The notes under the pieces were generated by a model. The model searched no databases. It saw only the letters and a list, made by a program, of their open reading frames with translations, and was not told the DNA's origin. From contig CM063249.1 of assembly GCA_032158295.1 (NCBI GenBank), positions 11,245,139 to 11,309,138 on the forward strand: DNA of 64,000 bases. The letters are read 5' to 3'. The stretch's first letter is position 1, and the number at the start of each line of letters is the position of its first letter. The stretch is from Pycnopodia helianthoides (Eukaryota; Echinodermata; Asteroidea; Forcipulatida; Asteriidae). Position numbers and translations under genes: made by a program. Below are positions 32,764 to 44,100 of the stretch, one piece after another.

Positions 32764-33768
32764 TTAGAGAGAGGGGAAAATTTTCATTTTGCTTTTCTTC
32801 AGATCATCAAAATTGTTTTTCCAAGTGAACCATACTATACCATGAGAGTTTCCTCGGTACCCACCATTCAGATTAGATAATGAGCAGTCAAGATACCACC
32901 ATGCACTCTTTTTCAATAGGGCACAGTTCCTTGTTGTAGAATTGTCATTGTCTCTGTCGTATGTGGAGAACATCATGCTGTTGTGGTATGTGAGTGAGTC
33001 TCCCCCTGTGCTTTGAACATTGTAGGAATCGACATGCAGTTTGAAATTGTCACCAGATACTTTGAAGATCCCGTACTCTGCCCAGAAGTTTACATTGTAC
33101 CAATCCTGTAGGTCTATGCGTAGCTGACATGTTCCCGCGGACTCAGTCAGTGTACGTAAATTGTCATTTCCAATCCAGAATTCTCCAGACAGGTCTCCGA
33201 AGCCAGCTCTGTAGTCGGCCCAGTTGCGATAAAAGTCAACACTGCCATCTTGACGCCTCTGAATGACGAGCCAGCCTCTGCCGTCTGGGTCCATTTCACA
33301 GTAGACTTGCAGGGTGTTGATGAATCCGGCAGGGAGTATTGTATAGATACCACTCACATTATGACCTGCCTGTAGAACCTCCTGGCAACTACTGTAATGA
33401 TGCTCTGTGGTCAGGAGTGTTTCTGGTTGTGTGGGTATTACAGGGTTATCAAGTGAGAGGAGAAGTGTACCAACATTAGCATCAAAGTACACCTTGCCGT
33501 AGTTTGTAGTAAACTCATCAGGATGCTGGGTCCTGGTTGTGTTGATCAGCTCACACATATGACTGACAGTATCGTAATTGACTGAGTAACACCGAAGATC
33601 AGCATGGCAATAACTCACACAGATAACTAGATGCCATGTTACTCTCTGTTGATAAGAAACCTTCTGCAAGGCTTTATTGTCCGCCTTGAAAAATTCCCTT
33701 TCTTTGAACTCCTGGTTCCCACAAGTGTTTTTAGCAGTTAAATATAAAAGTAGCAAAGAGGAAAGCAA
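32764..33768 (-). CDS. Secreted PAN/apple plus fibrinogen C-terminal domain protein, intronless frame, start codon not found
   Basis: The open frame of 334 codons starts with a leucine-rich stretch (LSSLLLLYLTAKN) that looks like a signal peptide core. A PAN/apple-like domain follows (about residues 40-105, Cys pattern in CVSYCHADLRC and MCELI). A fibrinogen-related domain (about 125-334) carries GWLVIQRRQDGSVDFYRNW, FWIGNDNL, the calcium-site-like DRDND and the cysteine pair in CALLKKSAWWYLDC. The end (FTWKNNFDDLKKSKMKI) is the normal end of the domain. Relatives are secreted lectin-like or immune recognition proteins (ficolin, FREP and angiopoietin-like groups); the exact ligand cannot be told. 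There is no ATG before the PAN domain and an in-frame TAA lies 6 bases upstream of the frame, so the start is probably on an unseen upstream exon (AG at 33771-33772 could be the acceptor). A retrocopy or recent pseudogene is the alternative. Confidence 0.82.
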   Translation of the reverse strand: MLSSLLLLYLTAKNTCGNQEFKEREFFKADNKALQKVSYQQRVTWHLVICVSYCHADLRCYSVNYDTVSHMCELINTTRTQHPDEFTTNYGKVYFDANVGTLLLSLDNPVIPTQPETLLTTEHHYSSCQEVLQAGHNVSGIYTILPAGFINTLQVYCEMDPDGRGWLVIQRRQDGSVDFYRNWADYRAGFGDLSGEFWIGNDNLRTLTESAGTCQLRIDLQDWYNVNFWAEYGIFKVSGDNFKLHVDSYNVQSTGGDSLTYHNSMMFSTYDRDNDNSTTRNCALLKKSAWWYLDCSLSNLNGGYRGNSHGIVWFTWKNNFDDLKKSKMKIFPSL

Positions 33769-34158
33769 TGCTTAATGAAAATGTTCCTGGAGAAGCCATT
33801 GAATACAGAGCTAACCACACTGCTACTTACATCAGTTTTGACAAATTTGTCTTACAAAAAGCTAATCTTAGTCTTGAAGCTTGTTTTGTGGTATGTGCAT
33901 TTTGCAATGCTGTGGAAAGCGTTGATTGGTTATCTTGGTCACGAGGATTCATGCCAAATACTACCCTACCCTAATTTGCAACAATTTCACTCTAAAATCA
34001 AATCATATATGGTTGAGTTGCCACATGCTTTTCGCCAGCAGTATCACGACCAAATTGTTTTTTTTTTCCTGTTGAAGGAGTGATAATTGGTGTATTGAAG
34101 TGGAAAATCTAATAGAACAATACAGCCTTGGGTTTGCTACAACTGAACAGTAGGAGTA

Positions 34159-34763
34159 TTAACCCTTTCAGCCCCGTTCTTTTGACATAAAACAACTGCT
34201 GCAGCCCACGTTCTTTGACCACTCAAGCGTGAAGCACACTTCCTCACACAACAGGAAGCTGGTGTTTGATTTTACAAACTCTATTATTACCTTGAAGATT
34301 TTATTTAAGAGCATAATGAGTAATAAAAATTGTCTTACTTATTGAATTTCCTTTCATATAATTCAAAAACCATTGAAATCAGCAAAAAAATGTCTAAGTT
34401 CTTGGTCCTTGCTTCCTCAGTGTGTTTTGAAAACCCAAACACTTTTTTGCACACAACCTTATGGCGCTGCATAAGTGTTTGGCATTTCGGATTTTTCTAC
34501 TTTAATTTGAAGCGATTGCAAAATAACAACCCTATTTTATTTTACCGTCATTGGAAAGATCCGATCTTTCTCTTTCCAATGATGGTAAGCTTGGGTATGG
34601 AGGGTGAACATGGACAAAACTACAGTTTTTTTACAAATGGCCTTTGTGCCCAGGCTTGAGTGCTTTGTTGTGTGTTATCTTTGGCGACTAAAGTCACCCT
34701 TGGGGCTGAAGCAGGGTATAGTGCACAGTCGACTATAGTCGCCCTTGGGGCTGAAAGGGTTAA
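34159..34763 (+). mobile_element. MITE, family F, about 600 bp
   Basis: Starts TTAACCCTTTCAGCCCCGTT and ends GGGGCTGAAAGGGTTAA, perfect terminal inverted repeats of about 16 bp starting with TTAA. Confidence 0.8.
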
Positions 34764-35322
34764 TAAAGTCTCCTGACGATGACTAGAGCAAGCTAGTCGA
34801 AACGTTGAGACCAAAAAGAACTCACTCCACGGCAGTGCAGTTAATTACGAGAAGTCCCCCCCGATCCACAAAGCTAAAGTAGTAGTCCAGGCCGATTTCC
34901 TACCTCCCGCCCAGGTAGTAGTTAATAAGCAGGACAGTTCTTTTCAGAACTGAGAAGTCTCCCGAATTCCGAAAATCTACTCCGCGGTAGTAGAATAAAT
35001 AGCAAGACAAGTTCTCTAAAGAACAAAATCTACACAGCAAAGTAGATATTTGTACACATGGTGTTACCGCAAACCGAATATATATTGATACCTCAGTCAC
35101 CATGCAATGCCTCAAAAACCATATTAATAAAGAGGTTGCTACAGAGCCGGTTTATCCCAGTTGACTTATTGGTTGGTAATATATGAGTAAAGAGCATGTT
35201 TACATGTATAATACAGTCGAGTGACTGTAACAAACATAATGGTGTTAAGTGCCTAAAAAAATGAATGATTTAAAAGTAATCTCATTAAAATTGCATTGGG
35301 GCTAGTTTGCCTCTGCTCAGCT

Positions 35323-35870
35323 TTTAATAACCGTTTCAGCCCCAATGGCGACTTTAGTCACCCAAGATAACACACAAAAAAAGCACTCAAGCCTGCACAA
35401 AGGACATTTGTTAAAAAGCTGTAGTATTGTCCATGATCACCCTCCATACCCAAGCTTGCCATCATTGGAAAGAGAAAGATCAGATCTTTCCAATGACGGT
35501 AAAATAAAATAGGGTTGTTATCACGCAATCACTTCAAATTGGAGAGGAAAGATCTATGGAGCGCCATAAGGTTTTGTGCAAAAAAGTGTTTGGGTTTTCA
35601 GAACACACTGAGGCAACAAAGACCAAGAACTTGGACATTTATTGGCTGATTTAAATGATTTTTTTTAATTATATGAAAGGAAATTCAATAAGTAAGACAA
35701 TTTCATTTACTTATTATGCTCTAAAATGAAATCTTCAAGGTAATAATAGAGTTTGTAAAATCGAACTTTGAACCCAAGCTTCCTGTAGTGTGAGAATGTA
35801 TGCTTCACGCTTGAGTGGTCAAAGAATGTGGGCTCCAGTGGTTGTTTATGTCAAAAGAACTTGGGGCTGA
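35323..35870 (-). mobile_element. MITE, family F, inverted copy
   Basis: Same element as 34159-34763 in opposite orientation: TTTCAGCCCCAATGGCGACT at the left, GTCAAAAGAACTTGGGGCTG at the right, with CATCATTGGAAAGAGAAAGA inside. Ends are more worn. Confidence 0.75.
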
Positions 35871-36045
35871 TTGTTTTATCAGAGTACTATTCAATCTTTA
35901 TTAACTTTCTGTTCAAACGTTTTGTTAAACATGCCAGCAGATCATGGATGCTGACACCGAAAGCCTTCAGAAGTTGGCAGATAGCAGCCTTAATATGACA
36001 AAATTTAATTGTATTATGTCTGACAGCACACATCCTCTTCACTAG

Positions 36046-36345
36046 TTGATTGTAACCAATAGATCACGTAGGATTCGACAACTAGGCCTTAAAACAAACA
36101 GATTCAAAAATCCTTCTTACCCAGTGCCATCTATAATTTTAACAGTAGTTTTATCAGATAATTTGTATAACCTTATAGACTTGCCTGTTTTTTATGTCTC
36201 TCTATTTTTCATTGTGTATATAACAATATTGTCTATTTTTGATGTACTTGGTGTAGTTTTATGTACTCTAAAAAAAATGCTATACAATGGAAAACAAACT
36301 TCATGTGTTTTCATCTAATGAACAAATAAATTAAATTGAATTGTA
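36046..36345 (+). mobile_element. Probable LINE 3' fragment
   Basis: The translation contains GLKTNRFKNPSYPVPSIIL, similar to the basic C-terminal end of jockey-like LINE ORF2 proteins, with stops around it, and the piece ends in an A/T-rich tail (AACAAATAAATTAAATTG). Confidence 0.35.
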
Positions 36346-36628
36346 TCAATCTTAATTGCTCAGCGAATTGTGATGTCACAAAACAAATCACTATGTCCAT
36401 CCACCAACAACTCTTGCCAAAATATAGAGCGAAAATACACACAAAGAATTAACCAGTTGATTGATAGTTTCCGAACATTTACACAATAATAATATAATAC
36501 AAGTTTTAAAACATAACCCGCATGACCAGTCTTCGACCAATCAGAATGCTCTAAAGAAATACAGGCTAATAAAAGAATGAGATTAGAATGATTTTGAGCT
36601 CCCTGGCACCCAAAATGTTTGCAAAGCA

Positions 36629-37400
36629 ATGTCTAGAAAGTTTCAAATGCAGCCCATAGGTTATGGAATAAACATAGATGCCTTGTGTAGCAAAATTTCA
36701 AAAAATATAGGTGTTATGAACAGCTCGAAGTTGATTCTTCCGAAATCCATCCTGTTAACGTTATATAATTCGTTTATCCTTTCATATCTTAATTATTCAA
36801 TACTTATTTGGGGTAACCCAAATACATGATGTAACAAATCGTTTCTCTTACAAATGAAAGCTGTTCGATTTATTACAAAGAAATTTGAAATTCTAGAACA
36901 CACAACTCCGCTGTTCGCAGAACTAAGAGTGCTTAAGTTTAATGACCAGCCGTCGATTTCACCAAACTCTTCCTAACTTAGGATTAATCTTAGGACTTAG
37001 GACGAGTTAAGTTCCGTATCCATAGACGTTAGGACACATTGAACCCATCCTAAGTTAGGACGAGTTACTCATCTTAACTCGAGATAGGATTAATCCTAGC
37101 GCTTCGTGAAATCGGCTGCTGTACAGCTTTAATTTAGGTAAATTCATGTATAAATATAAATGTGGTATATTGCCTGCCAATTTCAATGATTGTTTTAATT
37201 TGTCTTCATCAGTACATTCACATATTGTTGTGCATCAAAGGGTGATTTTTATATCAACTTCAACCGAACATCGTTTTCTAAAAATCGTCTCATTTCAAAT
37301 GGTGTTGTATTTTGGAACAACCAATTAAGACCGGCATAAAGCAATTCCTCACGTTTGGAAGTTTCTCAAGAAACCTTAAAACATACTTCTTAAACATGTA
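36629..37400 (+). pseudogene. Non-LTR retrotransposon reverse transcriptase C-terminal fragment, broken
   Basis: Reads ISKNIGVMNSSKLILPKSIL, LLTLYNSFILSYLNYSILIWG, then after a TGA at about 36827, LQMKAVRFITKKFEILEHTT and ELRVLKFND, and after an inserted MITE, GKFMYKYKCGILPANFNDCF. This order is the end of the reverse transcriptase ORF of jockey/CR1-like LINEs. At least one stop and the insertion at 36949-37117 make it inactive. Confidence 0.7.
36949..37117. mobile_element. Foldback MITE nested in the LINE fragment
   Basis: Left half TCGATTTCACCAAACTCTTC, CTAACTTAGGATTAATC; right half GGATTAATCCTAGCGCTTCG, TGAAATCGGCT. Inner arms TTAGGACGAGTT repeat in both halves. LINE coding sequence continues on both sides, so the MITE came later. 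Confidence 0.7.
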
Positions 37401-38131
37401 ATTATAAAGCCAATTAGTGATAACTGTTGAATGTCATTGGTAATCATATTAATTTTACTTAATGGAATGTAAAAATTAATTTATCTAGCTGGTCTCATCT
37501 GTCAGTTTGTCTAACTGTCAAGTGTTTCATGGCCTTGTCCAGTCCGAGTCTTTGTCTGTCACAGGGAAAATCTTAAAAGCACTTTGCTTCTCATTTTTCC
37601 CTGCATATTGTTAATAACGTTAACAGTCCAATTATCTTCAATTGGTAATAATGATGTCTCAATCGCTGTTCGTAGACCTGTATGTAATGCCTTAACTATA
37701 TTTGATACATTTGTTTGTTGATTACCAATATTGAAATAAATGTCTAAACTACAATTAAGTATCCTTTTGGCTACCAGGGCCCAATTTCATAGAGCTGCTT
37801 GAGCTCAGAAAGTAGCTAAGCACAACAAAAGTTATGCTTACCAGAATAAGGTTACCAGCCAAACTACCATGTCACATGGACAATTTGTGACTGGTGTCCT
37901 GCTCATTTCTACTTAGCAGACAATTGTTAAGCAATATTTTCAGCTCTATGAAATTGGGTCCTGGTCTGTGGCCGTCCAGTGGAGGGCAATGATGAATGAC
38001 CATGAGGAGTAGCCAGAAGGAACCCCTAGGGGTAATTACTTAAAATGAGTCAAAGATTCTTCCAAAGCAAAATTTATTTTCCCCATAAACTCTCAAAAGT
38101 ATTTGTTAATTGATTATAATATCTTTCACAG
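37401..38131. other. Non-coding stretch upstream of RAD54B exon 1
   Basis: Holds the family A foldback at 37777-37961. Otherwise AT-rich; no promoter motif cluster was recognised close to the acceptor at 38131. Confidence 0.5.
37777..37961. mobile_element. Family A foldback MITE
   Basis: GGGCCCAATTTCATAGAGC at the left and GCTCTATGAAATTGGGTCC at the right. Confidence 0.75.
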
Positions 38132-38173
38132 GAGATGGTCGTGTTTATCTGAGGATTGATTAGCAACATCACC
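38132..38173 (+). other. RAD54B: 5' untranslated part of RAD54B exon 1 with a 3' splice site
   Basis: The sequence ATCTTTCACAG ends at 38131, a good acceptor preceded by an AT-rich stretch, 42 bases before the RAD54B ATG. This suggests that the coding exon is preceded by at least one non-coding exon further upstream. In-frame TAG at 38161-38163 closes any upstream frame that splices here in the phase of the 29145-29193 candidate. Confidence 0.5.
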
Positions 38174-41100
38174 ATGAGGCGCTCAGCTGCCCCCTCCCAG
38201 CTCTCCTCGGCATGTAAGAGGCCGCGATTTACCCCTCCTTTTGCAGTCAGACAGACCAGTGGCCACGGGGACACTTTGGAAATCAAGAATCAGAAATCAT
38301 CGGGTGCTGCTACATCAAGTGGATGTTGTGAAGCACAGACACCAAATGACAACCGCTCTGCTCTGCATGTTCTCCAGCCTTGCATGCAGACGAGAGAACC
38401 CACTGAACAGCGATTAGGCTCTTCAACTGTCATCAGTCCACCCTTAAAGGGAACTTTAAATGCAAGACAATCACCAGCATCAGATGTAAAAGAAAACTCA
38501 AAAACGACTGCAGAAATCAGAAAGTCAACAAACGATGATTTCTCGGGATGCACTGATAAAAAACCCTGTTGTGACTCAAACGATGAGATTTCAGCTCAGC
38601 CTCATGAAGGGTCAAAGGTCAAACACCTCCATAGTGGGTCTTTACGAGAAATCCATGATGGCAGTGCATCAGTACGAGCACAAGCTCCTGATGTGAAAGC
38701 AAGGGCTAGAAGCATCCAGCATCGTGGGTTCAGACAACCATCACTGCATACAACTCATCCTCCTAAGGCAGTAGCTGGGGAGGAGCCAGTGGAAGCTGAA
38801 CCACACTACTTCAATGTTGTGTGGTATGTATGTTTTATACACTGTCCTACAATAACACCTCTTGTTTACTTCAGCCAAAATCCTCAAAGTAAAATAAAAA
38901 GTGGAAACTGACCAATTCCGATATAAACACAGAGGACACGGTTTGTTTCTAATTACCGATTTCCCTTTCTCACAATACATTTTCAGGTGCAAATTGTCCA
39001 AGAAGAAGCACAAGAAATGGGAAGGGGATGGTGAGTTGTTTTCCTTATTAAACTGTACTTTGTACTGTTTTATTACCCTAACTACATGTATCAAAATGAG
39101 GTTGTGAAATAGACCCCCAGAGTTAAGCTCTATGGTGTAAAAAAATTCATCCACTGTACATGTAATAGTGTGGATTATTAAATGTAGACTTAGTCTATTT
39201 CTAGGAGGCACATTTTTTTGTGCGATCTTTTTAGGATTGATATATCTGTGTGCTTGGCACTGTAAAATTGGGCACACTTTTGATTGCGCTTCAGTTGTAT
39301 TCAAATTTATGTATCACATTATCCACATTATATACAGTTGTATGGTTTATGGTTTATTTAAAAACCTTCAAAAATTTGCGGTCCAACAACCGAATTGCAT
39401 TCTGAATTTACAATTTTAAAAGACATTAAAATCACACAAAATGAGAAAATTTGGCCGAGGGCATCAAAATTGGGCTTTAAAATTTAAAATTTAAAATGGT
39501 AATGTACCTGGAGCCTGTCAATTGCTCAGTCGTCTATTCACTATTGCACTGTATTATTCATAAAACAGAGCAACGTATCCCTTGCATGTAATGCCACAAG
39601 CTCAAACAGCGCCCTCATTGAGGTCAAAGGAAGACCAATCAGCAATTTGCTTAGAGTTGTGAGTGGCTCATACAAGCAAGCACATTTCCATTGTTTGACA
39701 TGAGCGATGTCGGCCTATACAAGGAATCTATAAATGATTGGCGTGGCAGACCGCCCACCAACATAAGGGCTGGGTCCAATCCCATGGCTCTGCTTACTGC
39801 CAAATTCTCCGCTTACTGTGCAAGCGAAGAATACCCAGTAACGTGGAGTATGCATGCCTACAAACAGAAATTCCCTGCTTACCCGTGAAATACGCTTGAC
39901 GTAAGCGCTTTGGTAAGCTCCGATTCTTTGCTTACGGTAAGCAGAGCCATGAAATTGGGCCCCTGGTCAGCTCAGTTGATAGAGCACTAATGGTATTTGA
40001 AAGGTTGCTGGTTCCAGTTCGCCATCAGTTATTTTTTCTCTGCTTGCCACCCATTTAATATTTGCAATCAATATATAATTGTTTTACAGCTGTGCTTGTG
40101 ACCAGAGGAAAGTCTGTTTCGTTACTAGACACAGAAGGAAAAGAGTGAGTTAACTTTTATGCCCCTGGTCATTGCTTTACTGGCCCTTGACAAGCTCTTC
40201 AGTTAAAATTTCCCTCATTAGGTGCTCTTTTCAAAGCAATCTGCCTTTCCCATCTGAGAACACCAAGCCTGAACATGCCATCTCATTATTCATATTGACC
40301 AAGAAATAGTCTGTATGTCAAATAGCAAATTAAATGAATAATTTGTGGTTTTATTGTGTGACAGAATCGGCAAGAGTAGAGGCTTCAAATCCACTGAACT
40401 CAGCAGCTTGTCGGAGGGTCATACACTGGTCATTGGTGGCAAGGAAATCGAGGTATGTGTATGAGGTTTAAAGTGAGGTTTGGTAAAAGGCTAGATTCAG
40501 TTAAAGGAACATTACAGAATTGGTTTTTTCTAACAAAACAGTTGCTGGCAGTGTAAGCACTTTATGTAATCCACCATATACATAAACTGACAAACCTGTA
40601 GAAGTTTGAGATCGATCGGCCATCTGGGTCACAAGAAAATAGTGAAAAACCGATTACACATTTGCATGAACTCATATAGATTCAACAAACGAATAAAACA
40701 CTCACTGAGCGATAAACTCCAATCGGAAAATTAGTTTATTCATTTTTCATCAAATATGGCATTTCAGACAAAAATATTTCAAGGGATGTTTTCTACTATC
40801 ATCATCATTAGACCGTATAAGTTTCATGTAAATCTGTGATCAAAAAGTACATTTTACAAGTTTTTTTCTTACCAATTCTGTAATGTTTCTTTAACTGAGT
40901 AATTTGGCTGAGGATTACATGCTGGACCACTGATGTTTTATGAGCAACGGCGTGTGTGTGGAATTTAAATGAAATTTCTATACATCTTTGATCATACACA
41001 TTATTCATCAGTGACAATAATATCATAAATAAAGTAAAAGTCATTTATTTTACAAACTAAAGGCCTGGGTCACCATTTTTGCATTTTCCTGCGTTCTTTT

Positions 41101-44100
41101 GATGCTCACTTTATCAATGTCTTGATTCTACTAACTGCAGGTTATGAGTGAGATTTCCCCAAATGATTTCACTTCGGGCAAATGTTTCCAGACTACTTCA
41201 GCTGCCTCCTCTCCTCCAGCAGGGAAATCCTTTTCATCAAAGCCTCCTGCAGCCCTCAAGCCGTTCATGAACCCACTGAAGGCTGGCTCAACTGCATTCA
41301 ATCCTCTGGTAATTATGCACAGCCACAATCAAGGGTACACTTTTTGTTACAAAGACACCGAATGAACGACACATAAATATTGAATAACTCTTTGCAGATC
41401 TTGTTTTCAAACTCTTGTACTTTCTACTCTTCATTCACACACCGCTGGTTAATCAATTTACAAAAAACATTTAAATAACTGTTACATCACTGGTTTTCAA
41501 AGTGTTGTTCATAACATGGACACAAGTACCCATGATTGTGGCTGTGCACTCCTTCATTCCGGTCTACCATTGTGCATGCCAATATTCAGCACACTCGAGC
41601 CCTTTTTGAAACTTTGGTCTCAGGCTTTCAGTTCGGTCGTTTATTTTGAAAATGTGTGCTTTCGGTATGGGGCGTTAGACAAGCTGAAGCTCGGGTTTTG
41701 TAAAGGGTTTGGGACTGCTTTAGTCAAGATTATTCCAGCTGTTTGTTGTATCAAGATGTCAGATAAAACAAGGACTGAGCACCAGTGAAGTGCTGAAGTT
41801 CCTCCAGTTGAGACTTTAATGTTTAACTGTTTTCAAACTCTTGTCAACTTTTATACACCGAGTTTTGAAAATCTATTCTGTTTTAAAGGTATTATACAGG
41901 TTGGTAAGGATAAAAAGCATTGTTTAATTTTAGTCTGAAAGCTTATTGATTATGAAGTTCATACTAGAACCATTTTTTCTGTGAAATGTTTCCCTCTGAA
42001 ATGAAGCCATATATGAGAAAACTGTATCTGAAAACCTTTTAAAAACTGCAACAGCTGATTTTGGTTGTTACAAACAAAATTAAGGATGATGTGTTTACAT
42101 GCTGAAAATTGTGCATGTTTTTTTTTTACTATTTTCTTGTGACTCACAACAGATTAAGCCAAAGTTTTCACAGGTTTGTTATTTTATGTAAATGGTTGAT
42201 CACACATAACATGAACACTGTCTGAGACTTTTTTTCAGCACTACCAATCCTGTATAATACCCTTTAAAGCACTGTCACACTACAGAGAGGCAAATTTAGG
42301 TAATTAGCACATTATTATCATATATGTTTGAATTTTGTTAATCGTTTTCTTTCTTTTTTCCCCAGGCTGGCTCATCCAACAAAACGGCTCCAAAACCTCT
42401 CCACGATGCAACACATCCAGACGCCCTTGTAATGCCCCGCCCTTCCTCGGCCCACCAGTGGGCCAACAATCCCCAGCACCTCCCTGTAGTGGATGTGGTC
42501 TTAGACCCCTACTTGACATCCAAGCTCAGACCCCATCAGCGAGAGGGAGTCCTCTTCCTATATGAGTGTGTGATGGGAATGAGGGGTTTCCAAGGAAATG
42601 GGGCAATTCTGGCGTAAGTATTAAGGAGGGGCTGTAAGTTCAAATTCAGTTTTGTGATGCACTAATTTTCCAGTAGATAAAGTCCTTATGAAATGTGGAC
42701 AAAATATAACAAGTCACTTGCCTCACATTAAAACGATGTAAAATGCCAATGTTGTATTTGATACCCTTCCAGTTAGAAGTTTGTCAACATCAAATCATCA
42801 AATGACACCACATTTCAATTATATGGATCTGTACATTTTTGCATGTGAATTTGTTTAAGTTTATTCCTGAATTTCCATGATATTCAATCAAAATGGCATT
42901 GAATTTAACCTTTTGATTATCAAAATAACCCTGTGGAATGTACAGACCCATTTATTGTTGACTAGGCCATCTGAACTTTGAGTCCGATGTGCTAGACTGC
43001 TAGGCCATGCCATGCCATGCCATAATTATTACCAGTCCTGTACTTGATTTAAAGTATCACTGACAATTTTATTTTCTAGGGATGATATGGGACTGGGGAA
43101 GACCCTGCAGTGTATCTGTCTCATATGGTAAGTTACATAAACTGGGAATTCATAATCGGAGTGTTCCTTAGATGCATAAGGAGGGTAAGATTGGGTGGTA
43201 AAGGGTTGCAATGGGGGATGATGGGTGGTGAATGGTGAGATGGGGTGGTGAATGGGTAAGATATGGGTGTGTGAATGTGGTAAGATGGGGGTGGTGATGG
43301 TAAGATAGGGTGAGAAGGGCAATATGGGTTGGTGATGGGTAACATTGGGTGGTGGAATGGGATGGGTAAGATAGGGTTGAGAAGGGCAAGATGGGTTGGT
43401 GATGGGTAACATTGGGTGGTGAATGGTAAGATGGGGTGGTGATGGGTAAGATAGGGTTGAGAAGGGCAAGATGGGTTGGTGATGGGTAACATTGGGTGGT
43501 GAATGGTAAGATGGGGTGGTGATGGGTAAGATAGGGTTGAGAAGGGCAATATGGGTTGGTGATGGGTAACATTGGGTGGTGAATGGTAATGGGTGGTGAT
43601 GGGTAAGATAGGGTTGAGAAGGGCAAATGGGTTGGTGATGGGTAACATTGGGTGGTGAATGGTAATATGGGGTGGTGATGGGTAAGATAGGGTTGAGAAG
43701 GGCAAGATGGGTTGGTGATGGGTAACATTGGGTGGTGAATGGTAAGATGGGGGTGGTGATGGGTAAGATAGGGTTGAGAAGGGCAAGATGGGTTGGTGAT
43801 GGGTAACATTGGGTGGTGAATGGTAAAGGGGGTGGTGATGGGTAAGATAGGGTTGAGAAGGGCAATATGGGTTGGTGATGGGTAACATTGGGTGGTGAAT
43901 GGTAAGATGGGGTGGTGATGGGTAAGATAGGGTTGAGAAGGGCAAGATGGTTGGTGATGGGTAACATTGGGTGGTGAATGGTAAGATGGGGGTGGTGATG
44001 GGTAAGATAGGGTTGAGAAGGGCAAGATGGGTTGGTGATGGGTAACATTGGGTGGTGAATGGTAAGATGGGGGTGGTGATGGGTAAGATAGGGTTGAGAA

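Larger units (their letters stand above)
33772..36045. other. Repeat-filled stretch between the fibrinogen-domain gene and LINE fragments
   Basis: Apart from two family F elements (34159-34763 and 35323-35870) and a repeat fragment at 34776-35110, no gene was recognised. Any missing first exon of the fibrinogen-domain gene would lie here. Confidence 0.5.

Noticed and set aside
36046..36345. Small membrane protein frame of 90 codons
   Set aside because: Its hydrophobic part is AT-rich 3' tail sequence and its start resembles the end of a LINE protein.
38741..39304. Antisense open frame of 187 codons over the RAD54B exon 1 and 2 boundary
   Set aside because: It overlaps conserved coding exons on the other strand and shows no recognisable domain.
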